DNA from: Vibrio sp. CAU 1672
GTDB taxonomy: Bacteria; Pseudomonadota; Gammaproteobacteria; Enterobacterales; Vibrionaceae
DNA length: 51,041 nucleotides
Assembly: GCF_029223195.1 (NCBI RefSeq)
Contig: NZ_JARHUF010000016.1
Coordinates: 52,049 to 103,089 of the forward strand
Direction: 5' to 3'
The notes under the pieces were generated by a model, which saw only the letters and a list, made by a program, of their open reading frames with translations, had not been told where the DNA came from and did not search any database. Both the position numbers and the translations under genes were made by a program. Position 1 is the first letter of the stretch, and each line of letters starts with the position of its first letter. Positions 1 through 10,919 of the stretch are shown here, one piece after another.

Positions 1-34
1 GCCCTACAGGCGACAACGTAATGTTATCTAAATA

Positions 35-119
35 TGGTGCGGAAGGAGAGACTTGAACTCTCACACCTTGCGGCGCCAGAACCTAAATCTGGTGCGTCTA
101 CCAATTCCGCCACTTCCGC
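35..119 (-). tRNA. tRNA-Leu (anticodon UAG), copy 3 of the operon
   Basis: The reverse complement folds as an 85-nt class II tRNA. The acceptor stem GCGGAAG/CTTCCGC is followed by discriminator A and an encoded CCA. It has the long variable arm of tRNA-Leu, and the anticodon loop TTTAGGT gives UAG. It appears identical to the copies at 147-231 and 545-629. It is the last complete gene of the operon seen here. The bases to its left, up to the window edge, resemble the flank of another tRNA, so the operon may continue outside. Confidence 0.96.
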
Positions 120-146
120 ATAAATTGTATGTAGATTGTATCAAGA

Positions 147-231
147 TGGTGCGGAAGGAGAGACTTGAACTCTCACACCTTGCGGCGCCAGAACCTAAAT
201 CTGGTGCGTCTACCAATTCCGCCACTTCCGC
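147..231 (-). tRNA. tRNA-Leu (anticodon UAG), copy 2
   Basis: An 85-nt class II tRNA with encoded CCA, anticodon UAG and a long variable arm, apparently identical to the copies at 35-119 and 545-629. It is separated from the next copy by only 27 bases, which suggests local tandem duplication within the polycistronic tRNA transcript. Confidence 0.96.
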
Positions 232-283
232 ATCTTGAATCTACTAACCATTAGTCAATTGGTAAAAACTAACGGTTTAATTA

Positions 284-360
284 TGGTGGCTACGACGGGA
301 TTCGAACCTGTGACCCCATCATTATGAGTGATGTGCTCTAACCAGCTGAGCTACGTAGCC
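284..360 (-). tRNA. tRNA-Met (anticodon CAU), elongator type, copy 2
   Basis: A 77-nt cloverleaf on the minus strand. The acceptor stem GGCTACG/CGTAGCC pairs fully at position 1-72, followed by discriminator A and encoded CCA. The anticodon loop CTCATAA gives CAU. The paired 1-72 position argues against an initiator tRNA, and the leu/gln neighbourhood matches the elongator metT/metU genes of the E. coli operon. Confidence 0.93.
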
Positions 361-438
361 ATCTTTTGGAGCGAGACAATATAAACCTTCACGCTCTTAG
401 TGACAACCCTTTTATAAAGAAATGACACTATAAATAAA

Positions 439-513
439 TGGCAGGTCTACCTGGATTCGAACCAGGGAATGGCGGCATCAAAAGCCGCTGCCTTACCGCT
501 TGGCGATAGACCT
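439..513 (-). tRNA. tRNA-Gln (anticodon UUG)
   Basis: A 75-nt cloverleaf with acceptor stem AGGTCTA/TAGACCT, discriminator G and encoded CCA. The anticodon loop TTTTGAT gives UUG. It is the only complete Gln gene of the cluster in view. E. coli has four Gln genes in the equivalent metT-leuW-gln-metU-gln operon. Confidence 0.95.
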
Positions 514-544
514 GCAGGCGATAACCCGAAAGTTACCTTAAACA

Positions 545-629
545 TGGTGCGGAAGGAGAGACTTGAACTCTCACACCTTGCGGCGCCAGAACCTAAATCT
601 GGTGCGTCTACCAATTCCGCCACTTCCGC
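545..629 (-). tRNA. tRNA-Leu (anticodon UAG), copy 1
   Basis: An 85-nt class II tRNA with encoded CCA, second in transcription order after tRNA-Met. This matches the metT-leuW order of E. coli. It appears identical to the two downstream copies at 147-231 and 35-119. Confidence 0.96.
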
Positions 630-666
630 ATCTATTCCTAACTACTCTCTTGAGAGTGTTTAGGAA

Positions 667-743
667 TGGTGGCTACGACGGGATTCGAACCTGTGACCCC
701 ATCATTATGAGTGATGTGCTCTAACCAGCTGAGCTACGTAGCC
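667..743 (-). tRNA. tRNA-Met (anticodon CAU), first gene of the operon
   Basis: A 77-nt cloverleaf identical in the mature part to the copy at 284-360, with encoded CCA. It is the promoter-proximal gene, starting about 45 bases after the predicted transcription start. Its position corresponds to metT of the E. coli tRNA operon. Confidence 0.94.
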
Positions 744-800
744 AAAACCATGTTTTATTGCTCTCAACTCTTTGTTGTCTTGTCGTTGGGAACGGCGCGC

Positions 801-829
801 ATTATGCGAAGTTGAGTGAGATCCGTCAA
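801..829 (-). promoter_or_regulatory. sigma-70 promoter of the met-leu-gln tRNA operon
   Basis: On the minus strand, TTGACG (-35) lies 17 bases from CATAAT (-10), followed directly by a GCGCGCC discriminator. A GC-rich discriminator is the signature of stable-RNA promoters under stringent (ppGpp/DksA) control. Positions 830-963, between this promoter and the ychF terminator, hold no other feature that I recognise. Confidence 0.85.
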
Positions 830-963
830 CAGTTTTTTTTAATAAATCCCGGAAAAAACATCGTTCGCTTTCTTTTTAAGCAAAGAGGCGCGTTTATGAT
901 CTAAAACTGGAAATAAATTGGCTTGTGCTACCGAACTTAATTTCCTGTTTGTTATGCAAGGTA

Positions 964-995
964 TAAAAAAAGCCAGCACACAGGCTGGCTTTTTA
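964..995 (-). terminator. Rho-independent terminator after ychF
   Basis: A 7-bp perfect stem AGCCAGC/GCTGGCT with a 6-base loop, flanked by A-runs and T-runs, so it can work in both directions. It lies about 35 bases past the ychF stop codon. Confidence 0.85.
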
Positions 996-1028
996 TGGAA
1001 ATGAAGTGTCTAAAATTCATTCACTTAA

Positions 1029-2120
1029 TTAGACATTGAAGCGGAAGTGTACCACGTCACCATCTTTTACGATGTACTCTTTACCTTCCAGACGCCATTT
1101 ACCTGCTTCTTTGGCGCCACTTTCACCCTTGTATTGGATGAAGTCATCGTAACCCACGACTTCTGCACGGATGAAACCTTTTTCAAAATCAGTGTGGATC
1201 TTACCTGCAGCGTTTGGTGCGGTAGCACCGACAGGGATCGTCCAGGCACGCACTTCTTTAACGCCAGCGGTGAAGTAAGTGTGCAGGTTGAGCAGCTCGT
1301 AACCGGCACGGATCACACGGTTCAGGCCCGGTTCTTCAATCCCCAGGTCTGCCAGGAATTCTTCGCGCTCGTCATCTTCCAGTTCAGCCATTTCTGATTC
1401 GATAGCCGCACATACCGGCACCACGACGTTGTTTTCTTTCGCTGCGTACTCACGTACCGCGTCCAGATAAGCGTTGTCTTCAAAGCCATCTTCGTTGACG
1501 TTAGCGATGTACATGGTTGGTTTCAGCGTCAGGAAGTTGAGGTAACCGATGGCTGCCAGCTCTTCTTTAGACAGTTCAACACTGCGCGCCATGCCACCTT
1601 CGGTTAATACCGGCAGTAGTTTCTCCAGTACGACCAGCTCAAACTTGGCGTCTTTGTCGCCGCCCTTGGCTTTCTTGGCGTTACGCTGGATCGCGCGCTC
1701 ACAAGAGTCCAGGTCAGCCATGGCCAGCTCAAGGTTGATCACTTCAATATCTTCGATCGGCGAAACTTTACCAGCAACGTGCACGATGTTGTCGTTTTCA
1801 AAACAACGTACCACGTGGCCGATCGCGTCGGTTTCGCGGATGTTAGCCAGGAACTTGTTGCCCAGGCCTTCACCACGAGAAGCACCTGCAACCAGACCTG
1901 CAATGTCAACGAATTCCATGGTGGTAGGTAGAACTCTCTGTGGGTTAACAATCTCCGCCAGTGCGTCCAGGCGTAGATCTGGCACAGGAACCACACCAGT
2001 GTTTGGTTCAATAGTACAGAACGGGAAGTTGGCTGCTTCGATACCCGCTTTAGTTAGTGCGTTGAACAGAGTTGATTTACCAACGTTAGGTAGACCAACG
2101 ATGCCACATTTAAAACCCAT
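1029..2120 (-). CDS. ychF: Redox-regulated ATPase YchF (EngD/OLA1 family)
   Basis: A 363-residue Obg-related P-loop protein that prefers ATP to GTP. In the family it binds ribosomes and is linked to translation control and oxidative-stress response. The G1 motif GLPNVGKST is at residues 9-17, the G3 region DIAGLV follows, and the base-recognition motif is NVNE instead of NKxD, as expected for YchF. The C-terminus carries a TGS domain. The frame extends upstream to 2180, but the start at 2120 fits family length and has an AAGG ribosome site. It lies 10 bases after pth, the usual pth-ychF pair. Confidence 0.97.
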   Translation of the reverse strand: MGFKCGIVGLPNVGKSTLFNALTKAGIEAANFPFCTIEPNTGVVPVPDLRLDALAEIVNPQRVLPTTMEFVDIAGLVAGASRGEGLGNKFLANIRETDAIGHVVRCFENDNIVHVAGKVSPIEDIEVINLELAMADLDSCERAIQRNAKKAKGGDKDAKFELVVLEKLLPVLTEGGMARSVELSKEELAAIGYLNFLTLKPTMYIANVNEDGFEDNAYLDAVREYAAKENNVVVPVCAAIESEMAELEDDEREEFLADLGIEEPGLNRVIRAGYELLNLHTYFTAGVKEVRAWTIPVGATAPNAAGKIHTDFEKGFIRAEVVGYDDFIQYKGESGAKEAGKWRLEGKEYIVKDGDVVHFRFNV

Positions 2121-2130
2121 GATAGTAACC

Positions 2131-2721
2131 TTATTCAGCTTTGAACGTGTGTAGACGATTTTGTGCTTTGGATAAACCATCCTTAATCAGGATGTCCAGA
2201 CAACGGACCGATTCATCGGCGGCGGCGTCCAGGAGTTCCTGCTCCTTTGCCGGAGCTTTACCGAGTACAAAACCGGCTACTTTATCTTTGTGTCCCGGAT
2301 GGCCGATGCCGATACGAAGACGATAAAAATCTTTGTTATTGCCCAATTTGCTAATCGTGTCACGCAGACCATTATGGCCACCGTGCCCACCACCTTTCTT
2401 AAACTTAGCGACACCTGGCGGTAAGTCTAGCTCGTCGTGAGCGACCATGATCTCTTCCGGTTTGATTTGATAAAACTTGGCTAACGCCGCGATAGATTTA
2501 CCGGAAAGGTTCATAAAAGTAGTCGGGATTAGCAAACGGAGATCCTGCCCGTTAACCATAATGCGCCCGGTCAGGCCGAAGAACTTTTGTTCATTCTTTA
2601 ACGTAACATTGTGAACGCGTGCTAGTTCTTCTACCACCCAAGCACCCGCATTGTGGCGAGTTTTGGCGTATTCCGGCCCAGGATTGGCAAGACCAACAAG
2701 AAGTTTGATTGGTTGACTCAA
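2131..2721 (-). CDS. pth: Peptidyl-tRNA hydrolase
   Basis: A 196-residue cytosolic enzyme that cleaves the ester bond of peptidyl-tRNA released by stalled ribosomes and so recycles tRNA. Family residues are visible: Asn13 in GLANPG, the catalytic His23 in TRHNAG, and the Asp of the HDELDLPPG motif. Length is normal for the bacterial family. It is the first gene of a two-gene unit with ychF. The region upstream is separated from prs by a strong terminator, so it probably has its own promoter in the roughly 100 bases between. Confidence 0.97.
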   Translation of the reverse strand: MSQPIKLLVGLANPGPEYAKTRHNAGAWVVEELARVHNVTLKNEQKFFGLTGRIMVNGQDLRLLIPTTFMNLSGKSIAALAKFYQIKPEEIMVAHDELDLPPGVAKFKKGGGHGGHNGLRDTISKLGNNKDFYRLRIGIGHPGHKDKVAGFVLGKAPAKEQELLDAAADESVRCLDILIKDGLSKAQNRLHTFKAE

Positions 2722-2821
2722 GGTAAGGATCTCTCTGGAATCTCAAAAAAGCGCAGTATGATAGCACAGAAAACTCGCACTGGGCGAGGTTGTCTCACTT
2801 TGCGCAGTGACTTTTGAAATA

Positions 2822-2849
2822 AAAAAACACCCCGGGCAGGGGTGTTTTT
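2822..2849 (-). terminator. Rho-independent terminator after prs
   Basis: A 7-bp G/C-rich stem ACACCCC/GGGGTGT with loop GGGCA, bordered by A7 and T5 runs. It lies 24 bases beyond the prs stop and closes the lolB-ispE-prs unit before pth. Confidence 0.9.
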
Positions 2850-2872
2850 CTCTATTAATGGCGCAAAGGTTC

Positions 2873-3820
2873 TTATTGATTGAACATTGCTGAGATAGAT
2901 TCTTCGTTGCTGATGCGACGAATGGCTTCTGCCAGCATACGAGACAGGCTGAGTGTAGTTACTTTGCCGGTAGCTGCCATCTCTTTTGAGAGGGAGATAG
3001 AGTCAGTAACAATCACTTGGTCAAGAACCGAGCTCTTAATGTTTTGTGCTGCGTTGCCAGAGAAGACAGCATGTGTTGCGTAAGCGAATACACGCTTAGC
3101 GCCACGCTCTTTCAGCGCTTCAGCCGCTTTACATAGTGTACCGCCGGTATCGATCATGTCGTCGACAATCACACAGTCACGGCCTTCTACGTCACCAATC
3201 AGGTTCATGACTTCAGAAACGTTGGCGCGCGGACGGCGCTTGTCTACGATGGCGATATCAATGTCACCCAGCGCTTTTGCCGTTGCACGAGCACGGACAA
3301 CACCACCCAGATCAGGTGATACTACGACAGGGTTGTCCAGGCCACGAGCTTGCATGTCTTCAAGCAGTACCGGCGTACCGAAGATGTTGTCTACCGGCAC
3401 ATCGAAGAAACCTTGGATTTGCTCTGCGTGCAGGTCAATAGTCAGAACGCGGTCAACACCAACGTTAGAAAGGAAATCAGCGACAACTTTTGCCGTGATT
3501 GGCACACGGGCAGAACGTACACGACGGTCTTGGCGAGCATAACCGAAGTATGGGATAACAGCGGTGATACGGCCTGCTGAAGCACGGCGCATTGCATCAA
3601 TCATAACAACCAGTTCCATCAGGTTGTCGTTAGTCGGTGCACAAGTAGATTGAATGATGAATACATCGCTACCACGAACATTTTCATTGATTTGTACTGC
3701 AACTTCGCCGTCGGAAAAGCGAGAAACAGATGCATCACCAAGAGAAATGTATAAACGATCAGCAATACGTTGGGCTAGTTCAGGTGTAGCGTTACCAGCA
3801 AATAGCTTCATATCAGGCAC
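2873..3820 (-). CDS. prs: Ribose-phosphate pyrophosphokinase
   Basis: A 315-residue cytosolic enzyme that makes PRPP from ribose 5-phosphate and ATP, feeding purine, pyrimidine, NAD, His and Trp synthesis. It shows the N-terminal [11 protein letters not shown] start shared with E. coli Prs, the [11 protein letters not shown] segment with the catalytic His, the flexible-loop KRRPRAN motif, and the PRPP-binding DDMIDTGGT loop. Length equals the E. coli enzyme. It is the last gene of the lolB-ispE-prs unit, 28 bases after ispE, the conserved gammaproteobacterial order. Confidence 0.98.
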   Translation of the reverse strand: MPDMKLFAGNATPELAQRIADRLYISLGDASVSRFSDGEVAVQINENVRGSDVFIIQSTCAPTNDNLMELVVMIDAMRRASAGRITAVIPYFGYARQDRRVRSARVPITAKVVADFLSNVGVDRVLTIDLHAEQIQGFFDVPVDNIFGTPVLLEDMQARGLDNPVVVSPDLGGVVRARATAKALGDIDIAIVDKRRPRANVSEVMNLIGDVEGRDCVIVDDMIDTGGTLCKAAEALKERGAKRVFAYATHAVFSGNAAQNIKSSVLDQVIVTDSISLSKEMAATGKVTTLSLSRMLAEAIRRISNEESISAMFNQ

Positions 3821-3848
3821 GGTGGAAACCTCAGGGTTGCGTCCAGTT

Positions 3849-4721
3849 TTAAATAGGTCGGTGTGGGGCTGATTGGTATTCAGCCAATGTCTCTTTCAGT
3901 GGCGAAATATTGCGCCCTTGAGCGACAAATGCCGAGACATTATCAGAGAGTTGTGCAAGGATAGATTCCGCTGCGGATTTGCTCGAAAATTCGGCAAAAA
4001 TGCAAGATCCTGTCCCCGTCAATCTTGACGGCGCGTATTGTAGCAGCCAAGAAAGTTGCTTATCAACCTCTGGGTAGAGCATTCGAACAATTTTTTCGCA
4101 ATCGTTTACGCTTGGCGTGTGCAAAAGCGTGGTCAAATCGCGTTTAGGTGTATTTCTGGTCAGATCCGGATGGCCAAAAATGTCAGCCGTGGCGATAGAC
4201 ACGTCCGGGCGCACCACTAAGTACCATTTCTCTGCGGGTTCTGCCGGGGTGAGCTTTTCTCCGACGCCTTCGGCAAAAGCGGCGAATCCGCGTACAAATA
4301 CCGGCACATCGGCACCGAGTGCTAAGCCAATCTCGGCCAGTTCATCATCGCTCAGGTTCAGCGACCAAAGATAGTTCAGAGCAACTAAGGTGGTTGCCGC
4401 ATTGGAAGAACCGCCGCCGATACCGCCCCCCATTGGCAGTACTTTGCGCAGGTTGATATCTGCGCCAAAGGAACAGTTGGCGTACTGCTGCAAGGCCGTC
4501 GCTGCTTTCCAAATCAGGTTATCACGCAATGGCACTCCGGCAATGTCTGGGGTAATTGTGATGTTACCGCTGCGATTGGCCCGGATGGTGAGTTCATCGC
4601 CATGATCAAGAAACTGGAATAAGGTTTGTAACTCATGGTAGCCGTTTGCCGTGCGGCCATTAATATAAAGAAAGAGGTTTAACTTCGCAGGTGATGGCCA
4701 GCGGGTTGACGTTTCAATCAT
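3849..4721 (-). CDS. ispE: 4-diphosphocytidyl-2-C-methyl-D-erythritol kinase
   Basis: A 290-residue GHMP-family kinase of the MEP pathway that phosphorylates CDP-methylerythritol on the way to isoprenoid precursors. The GHMP ATP loop is at residues 96-107 ([12 protein letters not shown]), and the N-terminal [10 protein letters not shown] segment carries the substrate Lys. The chosen ATG overlaps the lolB stop as ATGA, pointing to translational coupling. An in-frame ATG five codons upstream, inside lolB, is less likely because family members begin near this point. Confidence 0.96.
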   Translation of the reverse strand: MIETSTRWPSPAKLNLFLYINGRTANGYHELQTLFQFLDHGDELTIRANRSGNITITPDIAGVPLRDNLIWKAATALQQYANCSFGADINLRKVLPMGGGIGGGSSNAATTLVALNYLWSLNLSDDELAEIGLALGADVPVFVRGFAAFAEGVGEKLTPAEPAEKWYLVVRPDVSIATADIFGHPDLTRNTPKRDLTTLLHTPSVNDCEKIVRMLYPEVDKQLSWLLQYAPSRLTGTGSCIFAEFSSKSAAESILAQLSDNVSAFVAQGRNISPLKETLAEYQSAPHRPI

Positions 4722-5350
4722 TGTGTGAGGTTCCATTTGGTGATCACCAGGTTGATTTTGATCTCAGAGCTCGTCAGCTGCAGCTTGTTGGGTAAGGGCA
4801 GGTGTTGTTGTTGCCAGTCGATGTCACTGTAGCGTTGATAGGCAATTTTCCAGTCGTGATTGCCGATTTGTTTGTCCAGCTGCAGCAGTGTGTTGCTCGC
4901 AGAAAGCTGGAAGCCGTCGGCATCAGTGGGTAAACCCAGCAGCCAGTCTGGCATGTGATCGACTGGCATCATCAAGCCGCTGAGGCGGTAGATTAGCTGG
5001 TTGGTATCGGTCGCCGATAACACTTGATCATCGTAGGTTTCGACCGTCGACCCTTGTGGGGTAATGGTCAGTTTGAGTGCGGTCTGACCTAAAAAGGTGG
5101 TCAGGCGCAGCTGACTGAACGTCGGTGAGTGTTTCCAGAAAAAGTTCAGGTTCTGCCGCTGCTCAGGGCTGATATAGCCTAATTTTCCGGAAGCTTGAAA
5201 GGAGTCGATGGCTTCGAGTTTGTGCTGGTGTGCCTGCCACTCGACGCTGGTCATGCTCTCAGGCATGGAGCTACAGCCGACTAACACCATACTCGACAGT
5301 AAAAAGACAAAAAGGGATCGTAACGTCATGGTTGATGGTTTATTAATCAC
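4718..5350 (-). CDS. lolB: Outer-membrane lipoprotein receptor LolB
   Basis: About 210 residues. LolB accepts lipoproteins from the periplasmic carrier LolA and inserts them into the outer membrane. A lipoprotein signal peptide ends in the lipobox LVGC with Cys26. The mature part is a Trp-rich beta-barrel fold of the usual length. An internal Met at residue 8 (position 5329) is an alternative start that still leaves a complete signal peptide. It is divergent from hemA across about 140 bases, and it begins the lolB-ispE-prs unit. Confidence 0.93.
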   Translation of the reverse strand: MINKPSTMTLRSLFVFLLSSMVLVGCSSMPESMTSVEWQAHQHKLEAIDSFQASGKLGYISPEQRQNLNFFWKHSPTFSQLRLTTFLGQTALKLTITPQGSTVETYDDQVLSATDTNQLIYRLSGLMMPVDHMPDWLLGLPTDADGFQLSASNTLLQLDKQIGNHDWKIAYQRYSDIDWQQQHLPLPNKLQLTSSEIKINLVITKWNLTQ

Positions 5351-5490
5351 GTTTATCAGTAAACGCTCACAACTATAGCATTGAACCGGCCGGGTTAGGA
5401 AAACAAATCCGGCTTACCCTTTCAATAACCGCGTGGTTACAGTAAAATTCTGAACCTATTTTGTAACCGATCTCAGAGATACCACGTTAG

Positions 5491-6747
5491 ATGTCCTTGC
5501 TAGCTATTGGAATCAATCACAATACAGCGTCTGTTGACTTGCGAGAGAAAGTGGCGTTCGGGCCGGATAAGCTCGATTTGGCACTGGCGCAATTGAGAGC
5601 ACACGAAGCGGTCAACGGTAGTGTGATCATTTCGACCTGCAACCGTACCGAGCTGTACTGTAATGTTAAGCAAGGTTCGCGCAATGAACTGATCGATTGG
5701 TTATCTCAGTTTCACCAGGTTGGTAAAGATGAGTTGATGCCAAGCCTCTATGTTTATGAAGAGCAGGCGGCAATCAAGCATCTGATGCGTGTATCTTGTG
5801 GTTTGGACTCGCTGGTTCTGGGAGAGCCACAAATCTTAGGCCAGGTAAAGCAAGCCTATTCTGACTCACGAGACCATCATACTGTTGATGCCTCAATGGA
5901 CAAGTTGTTCCAGAAGACGTTTTCCGTGGCTAAACGGGTACGCACCGAAACCGATATCGGTGGTAACGCGGTGTCTGTTGCTTATGCCGCGTGTACGCTG
6001 GCCAAACATATTTTCGAATCATTATCTGACTCGGTTGTTCTGCTGGTTGGTGCCGGCGAAACCATCGAACTGGTGGCCAAGCACCTGGCTTCAAATGGTT
6101 GCAATAAAATGATTGTCGCCAACCGGACTAAAGAGCGGGCGCTAGGCGTCGCGGAACAGTTTGGTGCCGAAGTGCTCAGCCTGAACGAAATTCCGCTGCA
6201 ACTGCATCGTGCTGATATTGTGATCAGTTCCACTGCAAGCCCTTTGCCGATCATCGGTAAGGGGATGGTTGAAACGGCATTAAAGCAGCGCCGTCATCAG
6301 CCTATCCTGCTGGTTGATATTGCGGTTCCGCGAGATGTTGAAGCGCAAGTGGGGGATCTGAGTGATGCTTATTTATACACGGTTGATGATTTGCAATCTA
6401 TCATTGACAGCAATATCGAACAGCGCAAGATAGAGGCCATCCAGGCTGAAGCGATTGTCAGTGAAGAAAGTGCTTCATTTATGATCTGGATGCGGTCTTT
6501 GCAGGCGGTGGACAGCATCCGTGATTACCGTAACTCGGCGAATGATATTCGCGAAGAATTACTCAGCAAAAGTCTTCAGTCTCTTGCCTCGGGCACTGAA
6601 CCGGAAAAGGTGCTGCGCGAACTGAGCAATAAACTGACCAACAAACTGATTCACGCCCCCACTCGTGCGTTGCAAAGCGCTGCCGAGCAGGGCGAACCGG
6701 CAAAATTAACGGTCATCCGCCAAACACTTGGCCTGGATGATTTGTAA
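5491..6747 (+). CDS. hemA: Glutamyl-tRNA reductase
   Basis: A 418-residue enzyme that reduces Glu-tRNA(Glu) to glutamate-1-semialdehyde, the first committed step of haem synthesis by the C5 pathway. The catalytic Cys50 is in the STCNRTELY motif. The central NADPH-binding domain ([10 protein letters not shown]) and the C-terminal dimerisation helix follow. It opens the hemA-prfA-prmC-sirB2-sirB1-kdsA series. The ribosome site is weak, which is known to fit post-transcriptional control in relatives but is not proof here. Confidence 0.98.
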   Translation: MSLLAIGINHNTASVDLREKVAFGPDKLDLALAQLRAHEAVNGSVIISTCNRTELYCNVKQGSRNELIDWLSQFHQVGKDELMPSLYVYEEQAAIKHLMRVSCGLDSLVLGEPQILGQVKQAYSDSRDHHTVDASMDKLFQKTFSVAKRVRTETDIGGNAVSVAYAACTLAKHIFESLSDSVVLLVGAGETIELVAKHLASNGCNKMIVANRTKERALGVAEQFGAEVLSLNEIPLQLHRADIVISSTASPLPIIGKGMVETALKQRRHQPILLVDIAVPRDVEAQVGDLSDAYLYTVDDLQSIIDSNIEQRKIEAIQAEAIVSEESASFMIWMRSLQAVDSIRDYRNSANDIREELLSKSLQSLASGTEPEKVLRELSNKLTNKLIHAPTRALQSAAEQGEPAKLTVIRQTLGLDDL

Positions 6748-6778
6748 CTCACGATTTTTTTATTAAGAAAACGACACT

Positions 6779-7867
6779 ATGAAAGCCTCTATTCTGACTA
6801 AGCTAGAAACGCTAGTAGAACGCTACGAAGAAGTGCAACATCTTCTTGGTGATCCTGATGTAATTGGCGATCAGGACAAATTCCGTGCCCTGTCAAAAGA
6901 GTACTCTCAGCTAGAAGAAGTCACCAAGTGCTTCCAGGCTTACCAACAAGCACAAGAAGATCTTGTTGCCGCTGAAGAGATGGCAAAAGAAGACGATGCC
7001 GAGATGCGTGAAATGGCGCAGGAAGAGATCAAAGACGCCAAAGAAACTATTGAGCGCCTGACCGATGAGCTGCAGATCCTGCTATTGCCAAAAGATCCTA
7101 ATGACGACCGTAACTGTTTCCTAGAGATCCGCGCAGGTGCTGGCGGTGATGAAGCGGGTATTTTTGCCGGCGATCTGTTCCGTATGTACAGCAAATACGC
7201 GGAGAAGAAAGGTTGGCGTATTGAAGTGATGTCGGCTAACGAATCCGAACATGGCGGTTATAAAGAAATGATCGCTAAAGTGAACGGCGATGGTGCGTAC
7301 GGTGTCCTGAAGTTTGAATCGGGTGGCCACCGAGTGCAGCGTGTACCGGCGACGGAATCTCAGGGCCGTGTACATACTTCAGCCTGTACAGTAGCGGTAA
7401 TGGCGGAAATCCCAGAAGCGGAAATCCCGGAAATCAAAGCGGCAGACCTGAAAATCGATACTTTCCGTGCATCAGGCGCGGGTGGTCAGCACGTTAACAC
7501 CACGGATTCTGCAATCCGTATTACTCACTTACCGACCGGTACTGTGGTGGAGTGTCAGGACGAGCGTTCACAGCATAAGAACAAAGCCAAAGCGATGTCA
7601 GTACTGGCGGCGCGCATCATTCAGGCCGAAGAAGCCAAACGTGCAGCAGAAGTGTCTGATACGCGTCGTAACCTGTTAGGTTCTGGTGACCGCAGTGACC
7701 GTATTCGTACCTATAACTACCCACAAGGCCGTGTATCGGATCACCGTATTAACCTGACGGTTTACCGCCTGAATGAAGTGATGGAAGGTGATCTGCAGAG
7801 CCTGGTTGACCCAGTGCTCCAGGAACACCAGGCCGATCAGCTTGCGGCTCTGGCTGAGAATAACTAA
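6779..7867 (+). CDS. prfA: Peptide chain release factor 1
   Basis: A 362-residue class I release factor that reads UAA and UAG and triggers peptide release. The codon-recognition tripeptide PAT is at residues 190-192 and the catalytic GGQ at 235-237. PAT rather than SPF separates RF1 from RF2. The GGQ glutamine is the methylation target of PrmC, encoded four bases downstream. That tight pairing is conserved and supports co-expression of enzyme and substrate. Confidence 0.98.
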   Translation: MKASILTKLETLVERYEEVQHLLGDPDVIGDQDKFRALSKEYSQLEEVTKCFQAYQQAQEDLVAAEEMAKEDDAEMREMAQEEIKDAKETIERLTDELQILLLPKDPNDDRNCFLEIRAGAGGDEAGIFAGDLFRMYSKYAEKKGWRIEVMSANESEHGGYKEMIAKVNGDGAYGVLKFESGGHRVQRVPATESQGRVHTSACTVAVMAEIPEAEIPEIKAADLKIDTFRASGAGGQHVNTTDSAIRITHLPTGTVVECQDERSQHKNKAKAMSVLAARIIQAEEAKRAAEVSDTRRNLLGSGDRSDRIRTYNYPQGRVSDHRINLTVYRLNEVMEGDLQSLVDPVLQEHQADQLAALAENN

Positions 7868-7871
7868 TTCA

Positions 7872-8732
7872 ATGCGCCCGGTTCAATCGATTGAGCAAGT
7901 TCTCAAACGTGCGGCGATGACACTTGAGCAAGGCGGCAAAGAGTCGCCTTCTCTTGATGCCGCTGTGCTGCTTTGTTACGTGCTCGGTAAACCTCGTACC
8001 TACCTGTTAACCTGGCCAGAAAAAGAGTTGCTGCCCGAACAGCAGGCGCAATTTGACGCTTTGCTCCAGCGACGCCTGGCGGGTGAGCCGGTAGCTTATA
8101 TTATTGGCGAGCGAGAATTTTGGTCTTTGCCGCTAAAAGTGGCGCCTTCGACGTTGATCCCAAGGCCGGACACTGAGCGTCTGGTCGAAGTTGCATTGGA
8201 AAAAACTTATCAGCAAAGCGGGCCGATACTTGATCTTGGTACCGGAACCGGGGCTATTGCGCTGGCACTGGCGTCTGAACTGCCAACCCGGCAGGTGATG
8301 GGGATTGACCTCAAACAAGAGGCGAAAGAGCTGGCGGAATACAACGCAGCACAGTTAAATATTAAAAATGTGACCTTTGCCCAGGGAAGCTGGTTTGAAC
8401 CGGTTGTTCCGGGAACAAAGTTTGCTTTGATTGTTTCCAATCCACCGTATATCGATGAACGAGATCCACATTTGTCGCAAGGAGATGTCCGGTTTGAGCC
8501 CAAATCGGCGCTGGTTGCAGCAGACAAAGGCCTGGCAGACATCCGGCACATTGCTCAATCAGCTCGCCAGTATCTGGAAGACGGTGGCTGGTTAGCATTT
8601 GAACATGGCTATGATCAAGGTGATGCCGTTCGCGCTATTCTCACCCAGCTTGGTTACCAGCAGGTGGCAACGGAACAGGATTACGGCGGCAATGATCGCG
8701 TCACTTACGGTCGTTTTGAACCGCAACAGTAA
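7872..8732 (+). CDS. prmC: Release factor glutamine methyltransferase
   Basis: A 286-residue SAM-dependent enzyme that N5-methylates the GGQ glutamine of RF1 and RF2. The SAM-binding motif DLGTGTG is at residues 121-127 and the catalytic NPPY at 190-193, typical of amino-methyltransferases acting on planar amides. The open frame extends upstream inside prfA, but the ATG at 7872 gives the family length and N-terminal helix domain. It lies four bases after the prfA stop. Confidence 0.97.
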   Translation: MRPVQSIEQVLKRAAMTLEQGGKESPSLDAAVLLCYVLGKPRTYLLTWPEKELLPEQQAQFDALLQRRLAGEPVAYIIGEREFWSLPLKVAPSTLIPRPDTERLVEVALEKTYQQSGPILDLGTGTGAIALALASELPTRQVMGIDLKQEAKELAEYNAAQLNIKNVTFAQGSWFEPVVPGTKFALIVSNPPYIDERDPHLSQGDVRFEPKSALVAADKGLADIRHIAQSARQYLEDGGWLAFEHGYDQGDAVRAILTQLGYQQVATEQDYGGNDRVTYGRFEPQQ

Positions 8733-8752
8733 AAAATAACAAGAGATAAGAT

Positions 8753-9136
8753 ATGTACGCAGCTCTGAAACATATTCACCTATTGACTATTGCCGTCAGC
8801 GCGGCGCTGCTTTCGATTCGTTTTGCGCTGCTGATGATGAACTCCCCCAAACGTAACCTGCGTTTTCTGAAAGTGGTGCCACATGTCGTGGATACGGCGT
8901 TGTTGTTGTCCGGAATTGGTTTGATTGTGGTTACCGGACAGATCCCGTTTACCGAGTCCGCCCCCTGGCTAACCAACAAAATCACCTGCGTGTTGGCTTA
9001 TATCGCTTTGGGTTTCTTCGCCCTGAAACTGGCTAAAAATAAACTGCTGCAGTTCTTTGCTTTCTTTGGTGCATTGGGGTGGCTGGTTATGGCCGCAAAC
9101 ATCGCTTTCACTAAGAATCCATCCTTACTCGGGTAA
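8753..9136 (+). CDS. SirB2-family inner-membrane protein
   Basis: A 127-residue hydrophobic protein with about four predicted membrane helices (near residues 5-27, 44-62, 74-92 and 98-118). It matches the SirB family in sequence character and in position between prmC and a SirB1 protein. The Salmonella name comes from an effect on invasion gene expression; the biochemical role is unknown. AAGAGATAAG precedes the ATG. It is probably co-transcribed with its neighbours. Confidence 0.85.
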   Translation: MYAALKHIHLLTIAVSAALLSIRFALLMMNSPKRNLRFLKVVPHVVDTALLLSGIGLIVVTGQIPFTESAPWLTNKITCVLAYIALGFFALKLAKNKLLQFFAFFGALGWLVMAANIAFTKNPSLLG

Positions 9137-9142
9137 TTGAGC

Positions 9143-9952
9143 ATGTTTGAGTTTTTTGATGAAGATTTTGACCACATGGAGCTGGTGGAAGGTGCACTGG
9201 AGCTGAATAAAGCGATCAATCCGGAAACCAACGTACATTGGGCCAAGCAGGAACTGCAACGCCTGTATCATGAAGCTGAGGCGGTTTTGGTACATGAAGT
9301 CGATGAAGAGCAACGTTTTGAGGTGTTCATTCGTTTGTTTTTCCATCAATGGGGATTCCAGGGTGATGAACAGGCTTACTTTTCCGCCGAGAACAGTTTC
9401 GTTGATAAAGTGTTGGAACGACGTAAGGGGATCCCGGTCAGTTTAGGGGCGATTCTGCTCTATCTTGGCCGAAAACTCGGCTTTCCCCTGATTGGCGTGA
9501 CTTTTCCGACCCAGTTCTTAATTAAGGTCGATTGGCCGCACAAAACTTCTGAGTACTTAAACCCCTTCAACGGTGAGTTTGTCGGCGAAAAAATCTTGCA
9601 AGCCTGGTTGATTGGCCAGGAAGGGCCGCTGGCAACCTTGCAGGCTGAACACCTCAGCGAGGCAGATAATCCGACGGTGATCGGGCGTTGGCTGGCGCTG
9701 ATCAAAAGTGCCATGTTACGTGAAGAGCGTTATACCCTGGCGTTACGCTGCACCACGCTGGCCCTGACTTTTGTGCCTGATGACCCGTATGAGATCCGTG
9801 ACCGCGGTTTTATTTTTCAGCAGTTGGACTGCCATCAGGTTGCGGTTTCGGATTTTCAGTATTTTATTGACCAGTGTCCCGACGATCCGGCATCAGAGCT
9901 ACTAAAATCACAAGTTAATGCGATGAGCGAAAAACACGTTACGCTTCATTAA
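9143..9952 (+). CDS. SirB1-family protein (transglutaminase-like with TPR-like tail)
   Basis: About 269 residues. The N-terminal half shows the RRKGIPVSLGAILLYLGRKLG segment typical of the SirB1/YchA family (transglutaminase-like fold). The C-terminal part is a TPR-like helical repeat containing an ALRCTTLALTFVPDDPYEIRDRG-like segment. The exact function is unknown. A TTG six bases upstream (9137), immediately after the sirB2 stop, could also start the same frame; the ATG is preferred. The preceding Gly codons leave no strong ribosome site, so coupling to sirB2 is likely. Confidence 0.88.
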   Translation: MFEFFDEDFDHMELVEGALELNKAINPETNVHWAKQELQRLYHEAEAVLVHEVDEEQRFEVFIRLFFHQWGFQGDEQAYFSAENSFVDKVLERRKGIPVSLGAILLYLGRKLGFPLIGVTFPTQFLIKVDWPHKTSEYLNPFNGEFVGEKILQAWLIGQEGPLATLQAEHLSEADNPTVIGRWLALIKSAMLREERYTLALRCTTLALTFVPDDPYEIRDRGFIFQQLDCHQVAVSDFQYFIDQCPDDPASELLKSQVNAMSEKHVTLH

Positions 9953-9991
9953 TTAGAACAATGCGCTGTAAAGCGTATTGAAGGCAGATAA

Positions 9992-10855
<864 letters not shown>

Positions 10856-10888
10856 CCTGCCGCGAGTCGCGCTTATCCTGATATGCCT

Positions 10889-10918
10889 AATGGTCAACGT
10901 TTTCGTTGGCCATTTTTT
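10889..10918 (+). terminator. Rho-independent terminator after kdsA
   Basis: A stem ATGGTCAACG/CGTTGGCCAT with one G-T pair and a TTTT loop, followed by a T-run. It lies 34 bases after the kdsA stop. Confidence 0.85.
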
Positions 10919-10919
10919 A

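Noticed and set aside
53..663. Two short plus-strand frames sharing the sequence MVRKERLELSHLAAPEPKSGAST
   Set aside because: They are antisense readings of the repeated tRNA-Leu genes; such tRNA shadows are a common annotation error.
1047..1397. Plus-strand frame opposite ychF
   Set aside because: Shadow of ychF with no ribosome site and no family features. The same applies to the many antisense frames over hemA, kdsA, copA, the chitobiase gene and the flagellar genes.
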